Below are positions 42,430 to 46,350 of a stretch of DNA of 46,350 nt, piece after piece. Location of the stretch: positions 1 to 46,350 of the forward strand of contig QHYS01000265.1 of assembly GCA_003223325.1 (NCBI GenBank), written 5' to 3'. Origin of the DNA: Acidobacteriota bacterium. Lineage in GTDB: Bacteria; Acidobacteriota; Terriglobia; Acidiferrales; UBA7541. The notes below the pieces were generated by a model, which did no database searches, was not told the origin of the DNA, and saw only the letters and a list, made by a program, of their open reading frames with translations. How positions within the stretch are numbered: the stretch's first letter is position 1; every line of letters begins with the position of its first letter. The position numbers and the translations under genes are program-made.

Positions 42430-44431
42430 CGGGCTCTCCTTTGTCGAGTTTTGGCCCACTGAACTGATTCTTTAGTCGGCCATCAGGGTTACGCTGTTTC
42501 GCTCGGAACAATGGGAAGCGGCTGTGTAAGCGGGCGAGCAGCCCTTGGTAGTCTTCCGGGCCCAGCAATCTTTCGAACTCTTCGATCTGTTCCAGAATTG
42601 GGGCGACAGGCATCTCCGGGTTGGAAAGCGCAAGGATCCGCCTGTGTGCGGTGGGCTTAGGCTTCTCCCATTGCTCCCACAGCTCCTCTGTGATCTTCTC
42701 CCCCTCTTTCAAACCAACAAACTCGATGGGTAAGTCCTTTCCCGGCGCTAATCCCGAGAACAGACTAAAGGCACATGCCATTTCGTAGATATTGAGAGGC
42801 TCGCCCATATCGAACACAAACGTTTCCCCACCCCGACCCTGGGCCGCGGCATGCAAGATCAGGCATACGGCTTCGGGAATGGTCATGAAGTACCGGCTGG
42901 CGCGCGGGTCGGTGACCTTGATGGCCCCACCCTTCTCAATTTGATCCTGGAAAAGACGGAGAACGCTTCCGGTACTGCCAGCCACATTTCCGAACCGGAC
43001 GATCATAAACCGAGTCTGGGAAGATTGCGCAGCCAACTCCCTCATCAATAGCTCGGTAATCTTCTTTGAAAGACCCATATAGTTGCTGGGCTTGACCGCC
43101 TTGTCGGTCGAAATGTTGACGAATCGGGCCGTTCCGAACTCGCGGGCAGCCAGTGCCACATTGCGGGTCCCCAACACGTTGTTGCGAATAGCCTCGTGAG
43201 GGTGAAGCTCCATCAGCTGGACATGCTTATGTGCAGCCGCGTGGAAAACTACCTCTGGACGTTCTCGCTCGAAGACTTCACGAACTCGGTCACGGCAGGT
43301 GACGTCGAGGAGCAGGGGTTCGACGCAGACTGCTGGAAAACGTTCGCGAAGCTCGAGGTTGATATAGAAGAGACTGTTCTCCGATTTGTCGACGATGAGA
43401 AGTTTGCGAGGGCCTGCTGCAGCAATATGTCTGCACAGCTCGGATCCGATAGACCCTCCCCCACCGGTCACAAGCACGACGCGACCCCCTACTACCTCTT
43501 GTACAACTACGGGATCGGAACTTGCTTCCTCTCGTTGGAGTAGTTCCTCAATCGGCACTGAGCGAAAGTCCAGCTGGCTAGCTCGCCCATCTAGCAGCTC
43601 AGCGACCGAGGGCAGACTGCGAAGGGGAATTCCGCATTCTCGGCACCGCGCGAGAATAGTCCTCATCTGTGAGCGTGTCGCACTAGGGACACAGATCAAT
43701 ACTTCTTCCGCACGCTGCTCGTGCACGCAACGCGCAAGATCCTCTAAGCCGCCCAGCACAGGTACGCCGTGGATTCTGATTCCGTGCTTTTGCGGATCGT
43801 CGTCTATAACACCCACGGGGAGAACGGCCGACGAGGAATCTAAGACAAGCTCTCTGACTACGCTCGTGCCCGCGTCACCAGCTCCAATGATCAGCGCGCG
43901 CTTCCCTCGTGTTCGCCCAACCGCACGCTGCGCTTTGTAGACTCGGAGGCCAAAGTGGAGCCCTGCAAGCAAGAAGATCGAAAGTGTCCAATCGAGGACG
44001 AAGAGGGCCGACGGCAGGCGCACATTCAACGCTGCGAATCGGGTGATTGTGCAGAACGCTAGGCTGCCGAGGGAAACCGTCTTGGTAATGCAGATGAGCT
44101 CCGGCACGCTAGCCGAAATTAGCGAAAGGTTACACGATCCAAGAAGCACAAAGCTGAGGAGTCTCAAACTAACTAGCCACGACAAAGTGTAAGACAGAAT
44201 GCGCCACGTCCAGTCCATTCCATAGATCTCAGAGAGAAGAGCGGCAGAAAAGACATAAGCGAATGTTGCCAGGACTCCTTGTATACATAGGATTGTTGCG
44301 GGGCGCCTAAAATGCCAAAGACGCGTGCGTAGTCGATGCGACGCTGGCATCCGCTCGTCGAGAGCTGCTTTATCTATCCGCTTGCGCGAACGATGACCGA
44401 CTGTCTGGATGGCTGTGGCGCTAGATGTCAT
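42404..44431 (-). CDS. Membrane-bound nucleotide-sugar 4,6-dehydratase (PglF/CapD/FlaA1 long type)
   Basis: About 675 residues from the ATG at 44431 (GGTGGAG site 8 nt upstream); the open frame begins at 44515. Four N-terminal membrane helices (about 45-160) precede a CoA-binding-like domain with RALIIGAGDAGTSVVREL. The SDR catalytic domain has VVLVTGGGGSIGSELC (NAD site, about 323-329), FHAAAHKHVQLME, NISTDKAVKPSNYMGLSKK with the Thr-Asp-Lys trio of PglF-type dehydratases and Met in place of the usual catalytic Tyr, and FVFDMGEPLNI. It probably converts UDP-GlcNAc to the 4-keto-6-deoxy sugar used by the aminotransferase encoded next. It is the first gene of the long leftward operon. Confidence 0.9.
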   Translation of the reverse strand: MTSSATAIQTVGHRSRKRIDKAALDERMPASHRLRTRLWHFRRPATILCIQGVLATFAYVFSAALLSEIYGMDWTWRILSYTLSWLVSLRLLSFVLLGSCNLSLISASVPELICITKTVSLGSLAFCTITRFAALNVRLPSALFVLDWTLSIFLLAGLHFGLRVYKAQRAVGRTRGKRALIIGAGDAGTSVVRELVLDSSSAVLPVGVIDDDPQKHGIRIHGVPVLGGLEDLARCVHEQRAEEVLICVPSATRSQMRTILARCRECGIPLRSLPSVAELLDGRASQLDFRSVPIEELLQREEASSDPVVVQEVVGGRVVLVTGGGGSIGSELCRHIAAAGPRKLLIVDKSENSLFYINLELRERFPAVCVEPLLLDVTCRDRVREVFERERPEVVFHAAAHKHVQLMELHPHEAIRNNVLGTRNVALAAREFGTARFVNISTDKAVKPSNYMGLSKKITELLMRELAAQSSQTRFMIVRFGNVAGSTGSVLRLFQDQIEKGGAIKVTDPRASRYFMTIPEAVCLILHAAAQGRGGETFVFDMGEPLNIYEMACAFSLFSGLAPGKDLPIEFVGLKEGEKITEELWEQWEKPKPTAHRRILALSNPEMPVAPILEQIEEFERLLGPEDYQGLLARLHSRFPLFRAKQRNPDGRLKNQFSGPKLDKGEPDERATLLS

Positions 44432-44847
44432 GTATTTAGCTCCACCCTCTGAGCCCTTTGATCCTTTCGCTGCTGGGGCTCCTGGCTCTTTTCGAGGGCA
44501 GTACAAGGTTGCCATTCGGTCTTACCCGGAAGGTTTGGTGCTCAGAATCCGTTGTGCACTTTCCGCAGAGTACTGCAGCATGGCGCACGCGGTTCGAATC
44601 GAGACGAAGCTTCAGATGGCGGGCACTAGGTCAATCCCGAGGGTCACTTCGCTCACTTCTCCGGGTTCTGGTGAAAACACACACGCGCTACCGCCCTCAG
44701 AGTCCCAGTTCTAGAACCCAAACTGCTAGACGCGCTAGCGAACCGTATAGGGACAACCCGGTAGGTTTGTAGTGAAACTCCTCAGCGTGCCCACTGCCCT
44801 CACGGCAGTTTGGAGACATTTGCTTGTACCTCTTTCCTCACCGGTCG
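44432..44847. other. Upstream region of the exopolysaccharide operon
   Basis: No gene recognised. The open frame of the dehydratase extends into it (to 44515) but the sequence there is not family-like. The operon promoter is expected here; no clear -35/-10 pair or operator could be assigned by eye. Confidence 0.4.
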
Positions 44848-45300
44848 TCATAGCTCACATAAGTACTTCAGGTGGGGGGAGCCAACAAGAGGGTAAAGGT
44901 GCCAATCCGGGAACGGGTGAATTACGGAGCTATCTGTCCGGTGTCTCCCGTCATCGTTAGGGCGGACTTCCTTGCCAAGCCGTAAACGCTTTCGATAGGT
45001 TCCACGGCTGTGCTTGGCCACGATGCCTTCGAGGTCTCGGCTGCAGATGGTTTCGAAAAAGTCGATGCCGCGGCTCTCGACGTGGTCTGCGAATACCAAG
45101 CTGTCATCGCCTCGAATCAGGTGCTGGAGTCTACGCTTGCGATCGGGCCAGGTCAGGGTCCGAAGGTCTTCGCCATCAAGCCATAAGAGGTCAAAGCAAT
45201 ATAGAATCGCGGCCTCTCGTTTTCGGCGCATCAGGTCCAGGAACACGCTCTTACCCTCAGCGTCTAAGCACACGACTTCGGAATCGTGTGTGAGAGTCAT
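44848..45300 (-). pseudogene. ATP-dependent DNA ligase (LigD ligase-domain type), fragment
   Basis: The minus strand reads DSEVVCLDAEGKSVFLDLMR, REAAILYCFDLLWLDGEDLR, DRKRRLQHLIRGDDSLVFAD and SRGIDFFETICSRDLEGIVA, which match the middle of the adenylation domain of LigD/LigC-type ATP-dependent ligases. The N-terminal part with the nucleotidylated Lys (K-x-DGxR) is absent. After IVAKHSRGTYRKR the sequence departs from the family, probably by frameshift, and the OB-fold is missing. What remains is about 110 of some 300 residues, so the gene is dead. Relatives act in bacterial non-homologous end joining with Ku; no ku gene is nearby. Confidence 0.75.
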
Positions 45301-45822
45301 GATCCGGCAAATATCAGTCGTACGGGCGGCTTTACAGGTGCGGCGCCCTTTGTGTCAGTGCCTACGGGGCGCGTTCACTGGCGCCGTGACGTTGGACATG
45401 CTTTACCGGCGCGACATCGCCGCCAACACCATTGCCTCAATCGTCGCCGCGGCAACCGCAGTCGCAAACGCAGGTTTGCGGTGTGAGTCCGCGCTCCTTC
45501 AACAGTTATTCGGGGAAGTCACCCTTTGCCGGCCAAGGGCAAGCGCCTTTTGAGGCGGGACTGCGATATGACGTAGACACCCGTGACCGGGTGGAGTTTT
45601 GTACCAAGACGAGTGAGCGCGTTTACATATTTACATCGGCTTTAGCCATTGGTGGCTTAGCCCCAAGTACTTGCCTTCGGTTTAGCACAAGGGTCGTCGT
45701 CGAAGGCCCGGTGGCGGGTGTATTAAAAAGAGCTCTCACGAAATCATCGAATAAGCCGATTTCAGGCAAAGCCGTACTGTTGTTTTGGTCTTCGACATTG
45801 TGGTAATCAGTCAATTCCGCGT
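45301..45822. other. Gene-poor stretch with a hairpin
   Basis: No coding region I can support; the open frames on both strands lack familiar sequence. A 7-bp perfect stem with a 4-nt loop lies at 45463-45480 (CGCAAAC, GCAG, GTTTGCG) without a T run, so it is not an obvious terminator. Confidence 0.4.
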
Positions 45823-46035
45823 TTATCGCGACTTGGATACTTGCGGAGCTGGGTCCAGGCACTCGGAGTTCAAATAGATAGTTAGTTCCTTCTGGTTGTC
45901 GAACGTAATCCCGTATCGGGACCCGAGTGCAATCTCTAGAACCGTCCCACGACGCGCGAGGTATCCGCCGGGTGCTTTTTCGTTGACGACAACACGCTCA
46001 ACGCCAAATTCTCGATTCGTCTCTCTCTTTTTCAC
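45823..46035 (-). CDS. Small protein of unknown function, probable SH3-like barrel
   Basis: About 70 residues if started at the GTG at 46035, which has a GGGAGAG site 4-5 nt upstream; the longer open frame to 46125 has no such site. The sequence has VVVNEKAPGGYLARRGTVLE, then RYGITFDNQKELTIYLNSE, a compact alternating beta pattern that looks like a real folded domain. I do not recognise a named family. It is divergent from the XRE-type regulator gene at 46215, with 179 bp between them, so the regulator may control it. Confidence 0.55.
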   Translation of the reverse strand: MKKRETNREFGVERVVVNEKAPGGYLARRGTVLEIALGSRYGITFDNQKELTIYLNSECLDPAPQVSKSR

Positions 46036-46214
46036 GACACTCTCCCTGGTTCTTATGCCCAAGGAGGATTCAGATAACCGGTTGCGGTCAGGATGACCTG
46101 AAGGCTCCCTAGGTACATTAACCACACTAGGTTAATTAACTGGACATGTCAATCCAGATATGGGATCATTTTTCTTTAGTTAACTAGCTATAGTTAGGCA
46201 ACCGGAGGCCACAC
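46036..46214. promoter_or_regulatory. Divergent AT-rich promoter region with palindromes
   Basis: Between the small leftward gene and the rightward XRE-type gene lie two perfect 10-bp palindromes, GTTAATTAAC at 46131-46140 and TAGTTAACTA at 46177-46186. The second overlaps an inverted pair AACTA/TAGTT (46182-46195). They share GTTAA and are 46 bp apart. They are placed where an autoregulatory helix-turn-helix protein would bind. GGAGG before the regulator start is at about 46204-46208. Confidence 0.45.
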
Positions 46215-46350
46215 GTGGAAGTTTCTCTGGTGATCAAGCAGCGGCTGGAAGAGTTGCATCTCGAGCAGCGAGATCTGGCAGCAGCCGCCCATGTTACGGA
46301 ATCTTACATTTCCCAGTTGCTGACGCGGAAGAAGCTACCCCCCTCGTCTA
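46215..46350 (+). CDS. XRE-family helix-turn-helix regulator, N-terminal part
   Basis: Starts at GTG 46215 with a GGAGG site about 6 nt upstream and runs off the window after 45 codons. The visible part is VEVSLVIKQRLEELHLEQRD, then LAAAAHVTESYISQLLTRKK, a textbook XRE/Cro-type helix-turn-helix with the recognition helix at ESYISQLLTRKK. The rest of the protein is outside the window, so the ligand or partner domain cannot be judged. Palindromes directly upstream suggest autoregulation. Confidence 0.75.
   Translation, partial: MEVSLVIKQRLEELHLEQRDLAAAAHVTESYISQLLTRKKLPPSS

Noticed and set aside
44586-44606. GGTTCGAATC resembling a tRNA T-loop
   Set aside because: The flanking five bases do not pair into a T-stem and no acceptor or anticodon arm can be folded around it.
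45014-45553. A 179-codon plus-strand open frame
   Set aside because: Mostly the complement of the DNA ligase relic and of a GC-rich stretch; the Ser/Arg/Ala-rich translation is typical of a shadow frame.
1-46350. CRISPR arrays, insertion sequences with terminal repeats, or phage attachment sites
   Set aside because: No regularly spaced repeats, transposase or integrase frames were seen; the repeats present are gene duplications or intragenic domain repeats.

Overview
The window looks like an accessory chromosomal region from a soil bacterium of the phylum Acidobacteriota. This is inferred from a decayed TIGR03435-family gene (a family expanded in Acidobacteria), from secreted proteins built of Ig-like, choice-of-anchor-D and right-handed beta-helix domains, and from the mix of exopolysaccharide and gas-vesicle genes. 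There is no rRNA, tRNA or ribosomal protein gene to confirm it, and I saw no CRISPR array or intact insertion sequence.

Left flank (1-8.4 kb). The first 1.7 kb is a gene graveyard: a PepSY membrane-protein fragment, a frameshifted SgcJ/EcaC-like fragment and a multiply frameshifted TIGR03435 gene. A cell-wall block follows: a small secreted protein of unknown role, a secreted Tlde1/DUF2778-like protein, an 876-residue membrane protein that joins a GT51 peptidoglycan glycosyltransferase to a zinc amidase, a decayed second copy of the Tlde1-like C-terminus, a SanA-like DUF218 protein and a shortened NodB-type polysaccharide deacetylase.

Gas-vesicle remnant or edge (8.4-12.1 kb). A two-domain CDC48-like AAA+ ATPase with an unusual N-terminal domain and a small upstream gene are transcribed leftward. 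A clear gvpA is transcribed rightward. No other gvp gene was recognised, and a wecB relic lies just beyond.

Secreted proteins and decayed sugar genes (12.3-20.7 kb). A 1092-residue Ig-repeat/pectate-lyase-like protein faces a DMFA-like (N,N-dimethylformamidase beta-like) secreted protein. Next come an asparagine synthetase broken by an internal deletion and frameshift, and a sugar-transferase relic.

Exopolysaccharide operon (20.7-44.4 kb, all leftward). The transcription order is PglF-type nucleotide-sugar dehydratase, DegT aminotransferase, Wza-like export protein, Wzz/BY-kinase, Wzx-like flippase, methyltransferase, O-antigen ligase/polymerase, GT4, two methyltransferases, GT4, DUF4091 protein, PglC-like phosphoglycosyl transferase, ATP-grasp enzyme, FAD oxidoreductase, methyltransferase, PglA-like GT4 and a FemAB-like acyltransferase. 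Together they form a near-complete Wzx/Wzy-type system. It probably starts from a 4-amino-6-deoxy sugar on undecaprenyl phosphate and has an unusual ATP-grasp/oxidoreductase decoration module. A 150-190 bp duplication inside the operon (DUF4091 tail plus the start of the phosphoglycosyl transferase) marks a past recombination joint in front of the PglA-like gene.

Right flank (44.4-46.35 kb). A fragment of an ATP-dependent DNA ligase, a small conserved-looking protein and a divergent XRE-type regulator that runs off the end. The two small genes are separated by an AT-rich promoter region with palindromes. Relics lie on both sides of the intact operon, which fits a locus remodelled by insertion and deletion.
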